Made by a program: the position numbers and the translations under genes. The notes beneath the pieces were generated by a model. The model was not told the origin of the DNA. It ran no database searches and worked only from the letters and a program-made list of their open reading frames with translations. Shown one piece after another: positions 1-8,920 of a stretch of 39,354 bases of DNA (the first letter of the stretch is position 1; each line of letters opens with the position of its first letter). Origin of the DNA: CAYMWF01 sp964394085 [NCBI: uncultured Gemmatimonadota bacterium] (GTDB lineage Bacteria > GCA-2686955 > CAYMWF01); assembly GCA_964394085.1 (NCBI GenBank), contig CAYMWF010000046.1, positions 1 through 39,354 of the forward strand, written 5' to 3'.

Positions 1-107
1 GTGAGATGATCGATCATCTCACACTGCTGAGGAACAAGGCGAGACAGGCCGGAATCACGAGAGAGATCTCGGAGATCGTCGGCGGCGCCGAAGCTTTAAA
101 GGGATAG
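1..107 (+). CDS. atpG: ATP synthase F1 gamma subunit, C-terminal fragment
   Basis: This is the last 34 codons of the gamma subunit, the central rotor shaft of F1. The fragment is cut by the window's left edge, and its reading frame starts at base 3. The visible residues contain [20 protein letters not shown] followed by VGGAEALKG and a TAG stop. This is the conserved C-terminal helix of the family, which sits inside the catalytic hexamer. The gene directly before atpD, as here, is the standard bacterial order (gamma, beta, epsilon). Only 18 bases separate its stop from the atpD start, so both are read from one transcript. Identification rests on the C-terminal signature plus context and is secure. 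Confidence 0.93.
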   Translation, partial: EMIDHLTLLRNKARQAGITREISEIVGGAEALKG

Positions 108-1529
<1,422 letters not shown>

Positions 1530-1574
1530 CGTAGGAGCAGCCGGTTCGCCGGTAAGGCTCCACGCGCCGATACC

Positions 1575-1985
1575 ATGTTCGAATTGAGCATCGCCACTAC
1601 TACCGGAGCAATTTTCGAGGGAGAGATCTCCTACCTGTCCGTGCCCGGCGCTCTTGGCTCCATGGGAATCCTTACGAACCATGCGCCGATCATCTCGAGC
1701 CTGGAACCTGGTGAACTCACGTACGAGACAACCGGCGGGGAGAGAATATCCTATGTCGTTTCGGGCGGGCTGCTCGAAATGCACGGAAACGAAGCAGTCG
1801 TCCTTGTGGACGCCTGTGAGAAACCCGTCGATATCGACATCGCCAGGGCCGAGAGCTCTCTCGCCAGGGCGAAGGAGCGGCTGTCAATCGCCCATAAGGA
1901 TGAATCGATCGACGTTACCCGCGCCGAAGCGGCTCTCGCCAGGGCTTTGAACAGGCTTAAACTCGCAGGCGGAGGTTCTTCCTGA
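1575..1985 (+). CDS. atpC: ATP synthase F1 epsilon subunit
   Basis: This is the epsilon subunit, the small rotor-stalk protein that couples gamma to the c-ring and can inhibit ATP hydrolysis. At 136 residues it has the usual length. The N-terminal beta-sandwich is visible, including the PGALGSMGILTNHAPIIS signature. An alanine- and arginine-rich helical hairpin follows at about residues 88-133. The start ATG lies 45 bases after the atpD stop, and I see no strong ribosome-binding site before it. The end of the gene carries GGAGG at 1971-1975. That motif appears to serve the next gene, whose apparent CTG start overlaps the atpC TGA stop. Confidence 0.96.
   Translation: MFELSIATTTGAIFEGEISYLSVPGALGSMGILTNHAPIISSLEPGELTYETTGGERISYVVSGGLLEMHGNEAVVLVDACEKPVDIDIARAESSLARAKERLSIAHKDESIDVTRAEAALARALNRLKLAGGGSS
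1971..1984 (+). promoter_or_regulatory. Ribosome-binding site and CTG start overlapping the atpC stop
   Basis: GGAGG at 1971-1975, a six-base spacer and CTG at 1982-1984. The CTG shares bases with the TGA of atpC, giving a CTGA junction. This is the geometry of ATGA translational coupling with the first base changed. It decides the start of the MBL-fold gene, because no ATG, GTG or TTG exists in that frame upstream of the metal-binding motif. Confidence 0.6.
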
Positions 1986-2818
1986 ACCCTCGGAACTCCG
2001 AAGAGAAAACAGGAGCGGCATCCGGATCCGCGGAACTCGGCCTGACCTGGCTGGGCGCCGCGGGTTTTTATGTACGGTGCCGGGAAACTTCGTTTCTTAT
2101 CGATCCTTTTTTATCCCGCCCGCCCGACGCCAGACCTGTAGTACGCTTTTCGATCGATGATTTCACCGATGCATCCGCGATCTTTATCACGCACGGCCAT
2201 TTCGACCATGTGATTGATGTCCCCGAAATTATCAGACATGGAACCGCGAACGTCTACTGCTCGCCGCAGATCGCCGAGAAACTGCTGGAGCGAGGCGTTC
2301 CAGGGGATCGGATCATCGGCGCCGAGCAGGGAAACAGGTTCGTACTGAACGGATTCACCGCGAAGCCGTTCAGCAGCCGCCACGTTACATTCGACCGGAA
2401 ACTTGTGCTCACCACGTTGTTAAGGGGAAGATTGAAGCTTCTGAAACAGTGGGGGCTTCTCTCGGATTATCCGACCGGCGGGGTATTGAGCTGGCGTTTC
2501 CATATCGATTCACTGGTTATTCATCATTTCGGCAGCGGCGGTTCGACCGAAAGCGAGTTCGCACAGTTCGACGGTAAAAAGACGGATGTCCTGCTGGTAC
2601 CCCTGCAGGGCAGAACGGATATCAGCAATGTGGCAAAGAATTATGTCGACATTCTCGAGCCGGCTGTCGTCATTCCCCATCACCACGACGATTTCCATCC
2701 ACCCATATCTTCTCTCGTAGATATCTCCCCCTTTACGGCCGGTGTCAAGAGGAGCAGCCCGCAAACGAAAATCATCGAACCCGTTCTGGGCGAAGAAATC
2801 GTATTGCCATCAAATTAA
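1982..2818 (+). CDS. MBL-fold metal-dependent hydrolase, apparent CTG start
   Basis: This is a metallo-beta-lactamase-fold protein, probably a UlaG-like hydrolase; the substrate cannot be told. The metal-binding THGHFDH motif is at about residues 70-76 counting from the CTG at 1982. Further His/Asp-rich segments (SSRHVTF, IHHFGSGGS, PHHHDDFH) supply likely ligands. The frame opens after a stop at 1958 and contains no ATG, GTG or TTG before GTG 2210. Starting there would delete the first strands (LTWLGAAGFYVR) and the HGHFDH motif. A GGAGG at 1971-1975 lies six bases before the CTG, and CTG-A overlaps the atpC stop in the manner of ATGA couplings. A non-canonical start is therefore likely. It converges with birA, overlapping by 4 bases. 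Confidence 0.8.
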   Translation: MNPRNSEEKTGAASGSAELGLTWLGAAGFYVRCRETSFLIDPFLSRPPDARPVVRFSIDDFTDASAIFITHGHFDHVIDVPEIIRHGTANVYCSPQIAEKLLERGVPGDRIIGAEQGNRFVLNGFTAKPFSSRHVTFDRKLVLTTLLRGRLKLLKQWGLLSDYPTGGVLSWRFHIDSLVIHHFGSGGSTESEFAQFDGKKTDVLLVPLQGRTDISNVAKNYVDILEPAVVIPHHHDDFHPPISSLVDISPFTAGVKRSSPQTKIIEPVLGEEIVLPSN

Positions 2819-3819
2819 AGAGGAACCATATCCCCCGAAACGACCCTGATCCGTTCTCCGGACTTCCTTTCCAGCACGAGACCGCCATCCTTGTCGGCAT
2901 GCAGAATTTTACCTTTTACGCTGCCCACCGACACCACGGATCCCTCCATGTCGAAAAGACTGTTCCAGAGGGCGAAACCCCGTTCTCCGTCTTCCCATCC
3001 CGGCGTGCCGAACTCCTTCCCGAGAACTGTCAGAATACTGCGGAACAAACTTCGCCTGTCCAGAGATCGACCCGCTGCGGAACAAAGCGATATCGCGCTG
3101 TCTGAAAATTCCGCAGGGAAATCTTCCTCCCTGATATTAACGTTGAGCCCCGCGCCCATCACGACCGCGCTGAGTCTGCCATCCGATAGTTCCCCTTCTG
3201 AAAGTACGCCGCAAAGTTTCCGTCCGGACAGAAAAAGATCGTTCGGCCACCTCACCGATACCGGTAAACCGGTGGATTCCCTGAGGGCGGAGGCGATCGC
3301 CGCGGCTGCGAGCATTGTCACTCTTCCACCGCAGTTCTGAGGAAGATTCACCCGAAGCAGAACAGAGAACCACAACCCGACGCCCGGGGGTGAGAACCAG
3401 GCTCGACCAAACCTTCCCCTGCCGGCCACCTGTTCCTCCGCGAGGATCACCGTGCCATGTGGCGCCCCGTGTCTGGCCAGTTTCGAAAGGTCGCTGTTGG
3501 TCGAACCGGTTTTTCTCTTCAGGATCAGATTATTAGTAAAGGGACTGTCCGGGAGATTTTCGGTAAGGCTTCCAGCACGCAGGATATCCACGGGATCCTT
3601 AAATATCACTTCACCATCTCCCGCATCCTCGATCCTGTATCCCATCGACGAAAGAACCGATACCGCATCTGCGGAGTCAGCTGTCCGGAGCTTCAGTCGT
3701 AAATCGCCTTCCGTCTGTTCCGCGCCACTGACCCGCCGTTTTTCAATCGTCTCCGCAATTTCCTTCAAAATATTATCCGCTCGATCAATATCGACGAATT
3801 CCGCGTTCGTCTGATTCAT
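2815..3819 (-). CDS. birA: Biotin--[acetyl-CoA-carboxylase] ligase
   Basis: This is a biotin protein ligase. It forms biotinyl-5'-AMP and transfers biotin to the lysine of the carboxyl carrier protein. Catalytic motifs are clear: GSTNSD at residues 105-110, the biotinyl-AMP loop GRGRFGR at 133-139, RWPND at 190-194, KLCGVLSE at 201-208 and GAGLNVN at 222-228. A C-terminal SH3-like domain follows at about 292-334. I chose the ATG at 3819 because CCTCC at 3826-3830 reads as GGAGG on this strand. The frame stays open 39 codons further upstream but without family-like sequence. The first 80 residues sit where BirA's winged helix would be, but lack the usual SR-x-AVWK motif, so repressor function is doubtful. 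Confidence 0.93.
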   Translation of the reverse strand: MNQTNAEFVDIDRADNILKEIAETIEKRRVSGAEQTEGDLRLKLRTADSADAVSVLSSMGYRIEDAGDGEVIFKDPVDILRAGSLTENLPDSPFTNNLILKRKTGSTNSDLSKLARHGAPHGTVILAEEQVAGRGRFGRAWFSPPGVGLWFSVLLRVNLPQNCGGRVTMLAAAAIASALRESTGLPVSVRWPNDLFLSGRKLCGVLSEGELSDGRLSAVVMGAGLNVNIREEDFPAEFSDSAISLCSAAGRSLDRRSLFRSILTVLGKEFGTPGWEDGERGFALWNSLFDMEGSVVSVGSVKGKILHADKDGGLVLERKSGERIRVVSGDMVPL

Positions 3820-4139
3820 CTCCCACCTCCGTGAATCGCCTCCACCCCGAAAATCGTTGGTCTTTGTACCGCACCGATCTCCACGAACTTCTATCACACC
3901 CTGAGGTCTGTTCCTACCGGTTGATTCTTCATACAAGACAACTCCATGATTTCTTCATTTTTTTCGACCTGATTCTGCAAGTAAGCTTTCATTCGTCTTC
4001 TCGAACCCTTGCCGGACAAGCCGTACTGACTGATTCAAACGAAAAAAATCTTTCCCCCTCAATATAGTTTTTGCGTAGAATAGCAAATCATGGTAAGATA
4101 TGGTTTACAATATAACTTCTCGTTTCCAAGGGGGTAATC
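3820..4139. other. Divergent intergenic region between birA and the beta-helix gene
   Basis: These 320 bases must carry start signals for both flanking genes. The birA ribosome-binding site is at 3826-3830 on the minus strand. The right half is AT-rich and holds a candidate plus-strand promoter at 4071-4099 and a purine-rich ribosome-binding site at 4128-4134. I could not pick a convincing birA promoter, and I saw no clear BirA-type operator palindrome. No gene is seen in it. Confidence 0.6.
4071..4099 (+). promoter_or_regulatory. Candidate sigma70-type promoter for the beta-helix gene
   Basis: TTGCGT at 4071-4076 and TAAGAT at 4094-4099 are separated by exactly 17 bases in an AT-rich stretch 40 bases before the TTG start. 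Each hexamer matches four or more consensus positions. The call is by eye only. Confidence 0.45.
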
Positions 4140-5462
4140 TTGAAAAAGCTGCTGATTCAAGTCACCGTGATCTTGCTTCTTTTATCCGCAACCGACTCTT
4201 CGGACGCGGCATATCTAATCATACCTTCAGAATTCGCCACGATCCAGGCTGCAATAACTGCTGCGAATATCGGGGACAATATCCTCATCGAGGACGGCAC
4301 ATATACAGGACCCGGAAACAAAAATCTGGATTTTTACGGGAAGGCTTTATCCGTCATAACCAGAAACGGTCCGTATTTCACGGTGATCGATTGCGAAAAC
4401 GACGGGCGGGGTTTCAACCTGCACAGCGGGGAGTCCGAAACTTCCATAATCAGGGGCATCACAATCCGCAACGGGTATGCATCCGGCGATCTTCCGGATA
4501 ATCGCGGCGGAGGAATTCACATCGATGAAGCCTCTCCTATAATCGAAAACTGTATCATCACGAATAACAGAGCAGAATACCAGGGTGGGGGTATATACTG
4601 CAACTCCGCAACGATTATCAATTGTCGCATATCTGATAATGAAGCTATCAACGGCAGCGGAGGCGGCGTTTTATGCAGATACTCGACGATGACGAACTGT
4701 GAGATGATCAATAATCGCACTTCGGTCGGCGGCGGCGGAACCCAATGCCACTATTCAACGATAACCGGCTGCAAGGCCCTCAACAACTACGCAGGGGTCG
4801 GCGGAGGAGGCATGGATAATACCGGATGCACGATTTCCGATTGTTTCATCGCCTATAACGAAACGGAAAAAGCGGGGGGCATCTGCTTCTGGCGGGATGC
4901 TTCCACCATGACCAATACTATTGTCAGGGATAATATCGGAACCTATCGGGGTGGTGGTATCGGTTGCTATTACTACGCAATCCCTGAAATTATCAATTGC
5001 ATAATCACAGGTAATTCGGGCCCGGTTACGGGCGGCGGCATATACTGCTGGGCGCCCAACCCCGTCATCACCAACTGCACAATCACCGGTAACTCGGCGG
5101 AAAACGGCGGCGGGATAGGCGGTCTCCCCGATTCCACCCCCATTATCAGCAACTGCATTATCTGGAACAACTCCCCGGGGGAATTCTACTTCGGTTCCGG
5201 AGACGGTCCCGAAGTGAGCCATTCGGATATTATGGGCGGCTGGCCAGGGGTGGGGAATATCGATGCCGACCCGATATTCAGAACCTACATGACTCTCGAA
5301 ATGACCATTGGACCGAATTCACCCTGCGTGGATACCGGAGATCCGACCATTGAGGATACGATCTATGACTGGCACCCCCTCTGGCCGCCTGGATATCGCA
5401 ACAGGAAAAAATCCGACATGGGCGCCTATGGAGGTCCGGGAAACGACGGCTGGTTGAATTGA
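4140..5462 (+). CDS. Secreted right-handed parallel beta-helix protein
   Basis: An exported protein of 440 residues. A signal peptide is visible (MKKLLIQVTVILLLLSATDS, then SDAA). Repeated rungs of the type 'GGGIY...ATIINCRISDN', with GGG turns and N-C-I/T-I-T-N-N strands, run from about residue 100 to 350. This is the pattern of right-handed beta-helix proteins in the DUF1565/pectate-lyase-fold group. The end (DADPIF, SPCVDTGDP, DMGAYGGPG) matches a common closing motif of such proteins. The start is TTG at 4140 with AAGGGGG at 4128-4134. There is no FlgD-like sorting module, unlike the protein at 13420. Its role is unknown; adhesion or polysaccharide binding are possibilities. It stands alone and is followed by a hairpin. 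Confidence 0.85.
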   Translation: MKKLLIQVTVILLLLSATDSSDAAYLIIPSEFATIQAAITAANIGDNILIEDGTYTGPGNKNLDFYGKALSVITRNGPYFTVIDCENDGRGFNLHSGESETSIIRGITIRNGYASGDLPDNRGGGIHIDEASPIIENCIITNNRAEYQGGGIYCNSATIINCRISDNEAINGSGGGVLCRYSTMTNCEMINNRTSVGGGGTQCHYSTITGCKALNNYAGVGGGGMDNTGCTISDCFIAYNETEKAGGICFWRDASTMTNTIVRDNIGTYRGGGIGCYYYAIPEIINCIITGNSGPVTGGGIYCWAPNPVITNCTITGNSAENGGGIGGLPDSTPIISNCIIWNNSPGEFYFGSGDGPEVSHSDIMGGWPGVGNIDADPIFRTYMTLEMTIGPNSPCVDTGDPTIEDTIYDWHPLWPPGYRNRKKSDMGAYGGPGNDGWLN

Positions 5463-5530
5463 ACCGGATGTATCCCGTATCAGACGGTAGTTTCTGAATC
5501 GCTCCCTTAAAATCCCCCCCCGTGACTCAT

Positions 5531-5550
5531 GCCCCGGGATTTCCCGGGGC
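5531..5550 (+). terminator. Terminator-like GC hairpin after the beta-helix gene
   Basis: A perfect nine-base inverted repeat, GCCCCGGGA / TCCCGGGGC, with a two-base centre, lies about 70 bases after the stop of the beta-helix gene. The following bases (TGCTCTGTTTTA) are only moderately T-rich. It may be a weak rho-independent terminator or simply an mRNA-stabilising hairpin. Confidence 0.5.
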
Positions 5551-5669
5551 TGCTCTGTTTTACCGGCAGGCACGATGTCGATACGCGCTGGGTGTCGACC
5601 GGTGTTCTCGAATCTCACAGCATCGAGTAAATTATCTGAAGGGATTTGATTCAGCCCTCCAGTCCCGGC

Positions 5670-5698
5670 TTGAGGCGAAGACCCGAAGATGGTATATA
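5670..5698 (+). promoter_or_regulatory. Candidate sigma70-type promoter for the membrane peptidase gene
   Basis: TTGAGG at 5670-5675 and TATATA at 5693-5698, spaced by 17 bases, lie about 90 bases before the ATG at 5785. Both hexamers match four of six consensus positions. Found by eye. Confidence 0.4.
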
Positions 5699-5784
5699 GA
5701 TTTTGAGCGACCCAGAATCGAACCGGATATGAATCCGTTTGAACTGAAACCGGAGCACGCAGGAGCCTCCCCACGAAAAACCGG

Positions 5785-8094
5785 ATGTTGAAACTTCGCC
5801 TGAATCTCCCGCGGGTGACGGCCTTTGTTGTCCTTGGAATCATCTCTTTTCTTCTGGGGTATGTACCTATCCTCTTCGACTTCTCTTTCGATTTCGCTGC
5901 TGTTCTTACACTTCCGGTGACACTCGTATCGGCGGTCCTTGCGATTCAGACGATCAGCAGGATTAGACAGTCGGAGGGATCGGTTTTCTCTTTCCGCATG
6001 GCCTGGATCTCGGTTCACGGCACCGCCGCGGTGATGGCGATCGCGCCTCTTCCGGCGGTACTGGTGAGGATGCTGATCGAATTGCCCTGCGCACCCCTCG
6101 AAGGGATAGCTTATTACCTGATGCTGCCCACGGTGGGAGCGTTTTTCGGAGCATCTACGGGCCTGGCGGCTGCAGCACTGACAAAAACGCCGGCGCGAGG
6201 ATATATGCTGTTCGCGGCCCTCGTCGTTTCGTCCCTTGGCTATTCTCTCTGGAGAATCGCCGTTACTCCGGCCGTTTACAGCTTCAACCCCCTGTTCGGA
6301 TATTTCCCCGGCCCTATTTACGACTACGAAACCGGCTTCCCCCCCGCCCTGATAATCTCCAGGATTCTGCTGATAATCGCCATGGCTCCCATCGGCATCC
6401 TTGCGCGGGCCTACCTGTCTTCCGGAAATCTCCGTCACCGCAGACCGCAGTTACCAGGGAAAACAGCGATGGCAATCTCTACCCTCGGAATAGCGGTCCT
6501 TGCTGTCTCGTGGTTTTTCAGATTTCAGGCAGGAATCGAAACATCCGGGCGCTTTCACCGCTCGATTATGAATGCGACATTCGAAACTCCCCATTTCGAG
6601 CTGCGCTACGAACCGGGAACGTATACCGAGGCGGCTATAGCATGGCAAGCGGCGGAGCACGAATTCAGATATGACCAGTTGAGCGGTTTTTTTGGTAAAA
6701 TTACCGGGCACAGGTTCAATTCATACTTGTATTCTTCGCCGGAAAGAAAAAAAAAGCTGATGGGAGCGGGACGAACCCAGATGATCGATCCGCTGGAGCG
6801 ATCGCTTCACTTGAATCCGTCTGAAATCCCTCACCCGCTTCTGCGTCACGAGCTCGCACACCTCTTCTCACTGGAATTCGGACTGCCCGTAATCGGGATC
6901 TCGATAAGCCCGGGTCTGCTCGAAGGGGTGGCGGTGGCAGCCGACTGGCCGGAAGGAAGCAGAAGACCCCATTCCATGGCGGCATCGCTTCTGGCCCGGG
7001 AAATCCAGCTTGATGCAGTCGATTTCATCGATCCGCTCCGGTTCTGGACAGGATCCGGTACAAAAACCTACAATCTGGCCGGCTCTTTCGTCCGGTTTCT
7101 CGTCGACAGGTACGGCATGCAACCCTTCAGGGACGCATATCCCACGGCTTCGTTCGAAAGTACTTATAATAAACCGCTTTCAGAGTTGAACGATGAGTGG
7201 TTATCTTTTCTAACCACCGTTCCACTCGACTCTCTCGATATCTCGCGGAACGCTGAACGTATGCAGCAGCCATCAATCTTCGTAGAGAGGAATATCAGGT
7301 TCAAAGCCGGGAAAATCGCCAGGGCGCGACGGCTCCTGGAGTCGGACAGAACCGACGAGGCGCTGGACCTCTGCGACGACGTTTTATCCAGGTACCCGGG
7401 ATATCTGCCGGCCGTGAAACTTTCGGTCGGAATCCTGGCGGACAGGAACGAGACGGCCGTGGCCTCTGCGCTTTTAGAAAAGAACAGGGAACTATTTCTG
7501 TCTACGACCGCCGGGCGTTTCTATTATCTGCGTGAACGCGGGGAGCTCCACCAGGCAATGAACGAACCGCTCCGTGCGCGCAAGTGCTTTACCGAGCTTG
7601 TCTTATCCGGAGGTGCCGCATCCCGTTCGGCTGCTCACGGCTATGTCCGGCTTTACTGTCTGGACCTGGCGGAGCCGGAACGCCGGGCAGCGTTTCGTCT
7701 TCTCCGCAACCCCGGCGACAATGACGCTCTCACCCTGATCCGCGATTCGTGCGCGAAGGAAATGCCGGGCTGGCTCCTGCCCTATCTCGCCGGGCGCGCT
7801 CTCATGCACAAAGGCTCCTTTTCAGCGAGCATCGAATATCTAGCATCAGCGGAGTCGGCTTGCACATCCTGTGATGCCGTTAAGCTGGAATCCCAATTTT
7901 ATCTCGGCAAGGCCCTCTTCCTGTCAGGTCGGTTTTCCGATGCGGAGCAGACTTTTTCACGACTGCACTGGGAAGATACGGCGGGAACGTTTGACAGCGA
8001 CGACTGGATTGAAAGATGCCTTTGGTACAACGCCAACACCAGGATAGAGGGCACGTGTCCGGATCTCTATCCAGCACTGAAGGAGCTTCCGTGA
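5785..8094 (+). CDS. Polytopic membrane protein with HELAH metallopeptidase-like domain and TPR-like C-terminus
   Basis: A 769-residue protein in three parts. Residues 1-245 hold about seven hydrophobic segments. Residues about 260-480 form a soluble domain with HELAH at 355-359 and a glutamate in LLEGVAV at residue 380, the spacing of gluzincin (peptidase MA-like) zinc sites. Residues about 500-769 are helical with TPR-like pairs, such as 'RTDEALDLCDDVLSRYPGYL' and 'SGRFSDAEQTFSRL'. It is probably an inner-membrane zinc peptidase or a related binding protein with the catalytic part in the periplasm; substrate and activity are unknown. The ATG at 5785 has AGGAGCC 17 bases upstream, which is rather far. 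It ends 28 bases before suhB and is probably co-transcribed with it. Confidence 0.75.
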   Translation: MLKLRLNLPRVTAFVVLGIISFLLGYVPILFDFSFDFAAVLTLPVTLVSAVLAIQTISRIRQSEGSVFSFRMAWISVHGTAAVMAIAPLPAVLVRMLIELPCAPLEGIAYYLMLPTVGAFFGASTGLAAAALTKTPARGYMLFAALVVSSLGYSLWRIAVTPAVYSFNPLFGYFPGPIYDYETGFPPALIISRILLIIAMAPIGILARAYLSSGNLRHRRPQLPGKTAMAISTLGIAVLAVSWFFRFQAGIETSGRFHRSIMNATFETPHFELRYEPGTYTEAAIAWQAAEHEFRYDQLSGFFGKITGHRFNSYLYSSPERKKKLMGAGRTQMIDPLERSLHLNPSEIPHPLLRHELAHLFSLEFGLPVIGISISPGLLEGVAVAADWPEGSRRPHSMAASLLAREIQLDAVDFIDPLRFWTGSGTKTYNLAGSFVRFLVDRYGMQPFRDAYPTASFESTYNKPLSELNDEWLSFLTTVPLDSLDISRNAERMQQPSIFVERNIRFKAGKIARARRLLESDRTDEALDLCDDVLSRYPGYLPAVKLSVGILADRNETAVASALLEKNRELFLSTTAGRFYYLRERGELHQAMNEPLRARKCFTELVLSGGAASRSAAHGYVRLYCLDLAEPERRAAFRLLRNPGDNDALTLIRDSCAKEMPGWLLPYLAGRALMHKGSFSASIEYLASAESACTSCDAVKLESQFYLGKALFLSGRFSDAEQTFSRLHWEDTAGTFDSDDWIERCLWYNANTRIEGTCPDLYPALKELP

Positions 8095-8122
8095 AACTCC
8101 AACCATACAGGGAACGAATCTG

Positions 8123-8920
8123 ATGGAACGAATACTCGAAACCGCGAAAGAGGCCGCACTGGGAAGTGGAGCCCTCCTGCTTGAATGGTTCGATAAGCGG
8201 ACCGAAATGGATGTGTCTAGAAAAGGGCCCCGCGACTACGTGACCGAGGCTGACCTGGCTTCACAGGAGTATATTACCGGACTGATCCGGAAGCGATATC
8301 CCGACCATTCGATCCTTGCAGAAGAAGGATACGATCCCGAATCGATACCCCGGAATAAAACCACCTGGAACTGGATTATTGATCCGCTGGACGGAACCGT
8401 AAATTTTTTACACGGAATACCGGTTTTCACGGTGTCGATCGCCGTAGCCAGGGGGGGTGAGACATGTATCGCTGTTGTCTACCAGCCGACAACAGGAGAA
8501 ATGTTCACCGCGATCAAGGAAGACGGAGCCTTCCTGAATGGAAAAAGAATACAAACCTCTCTTCGATCTGAAGTATACGAGTCAGTTCTCGCGACAGGCT
8601 TCCCTTACAACCGGAACGAAACCGAAATCAACAATCTCGACCATTTCAACAACTTTTTTCCCCAGGTCAGGGGGATTAGGAGGATGGGGACGGCAGCACT
8701 TGATCTGGGCTGGGTTGCGGCAGGCAGATTCGACGGATTCTGGGAGCTGCACCTGAACCCGTGGGATGTCGCAGCAGGCTCCCTCCTGGTGAGGGAAGCA
8801 GGGGGTTTAGTAACCGATTTTTCAGGCGGGAACGACTTCCTCTATTCAGGCAGGATCGTTGCTTCGAACGGTCTAATCCATAAGAAGATGCTCAGAGTTC
8901 TCAAGCAGGGGCGCTCCTGA
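8123..8920 (+). CDS. suhB: Inositol monophosphatase family protein
   Basis: A magnesium-dependent, lithium-sensitive phosphatase of the IMPase/SuhB family, acting on inositol-1-phosphate or related sugar phosphates in the cytoplasm. Metal ligands are in place: AEEGYD with Glu67-Glu68, WIIDPLDGTVNF with DPLDGT at residues 87-92, and NPWDVAAG with Asp215. The 265-residue length is normal. It follows the membrane peptidase gene closely on the same strand. Its last 20 bases overlap the end of the convergent RND transporter gene. Family membership is certain, but whether the substrate is inositol phosphate, fructose-1,6-bisphosphate or 3'-phosphoadenosine 5'-phosphate cannot be settled; the overall look favours SuhB. 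Confidence 0.93.
   Translation: MERILETAKEAALGSGALLLEWFDKRTEMDVSRKGPRDYVTEADLASQEYITGLIRKRYPDHSILAEEGYDPESIPRNKTTWNWIIDPLDGTVNFLHGIPVFTVSIAVARGGETCIAVVYQPTTGEMFTAIKEDGAFLNGKRIQTSLRSEVYESVLATGFPYNRNETEINNLDHFNNFFPQVRGIRRMGTAALDLGWVAAGRFDGFWELHLNPWDVAAGSLLVREAGGLVTDFSGGNDFLYSGRIVASNGLIHKKMLRVLKQGRS

Larger units (their letters stand above)
5463..5784 (+). other. Intergenic region with hairpin and candidate promoter
   Basis: This 322-base stretch holds a strong inverted repeat at 5531-5550 and a promoter-like pair at 5670-5698. A plus-strand open frame at about 5522-5791 exists, but it spans the hairpin, has no ribosome-binding site and shows no recognisable sequence, so I do not call it a gene. 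Confidence 0.6.

Noticed and set aside
5522-5791. Small plus-strand frame between the beta-helix and peptidase genes
   Set aside because: It crosses the GC hairpin at 5531-5550, has no ribosome-binding site and shows no familiar sequence.
5632-6438. Minus-strand open frame of about 268 codons
   Set aside because: It is antisense to the membrane peptidase gene, and its translation is extremely rich in Arg, Gly and Gln without domains; a shadow of hydrophobic coding sequence.
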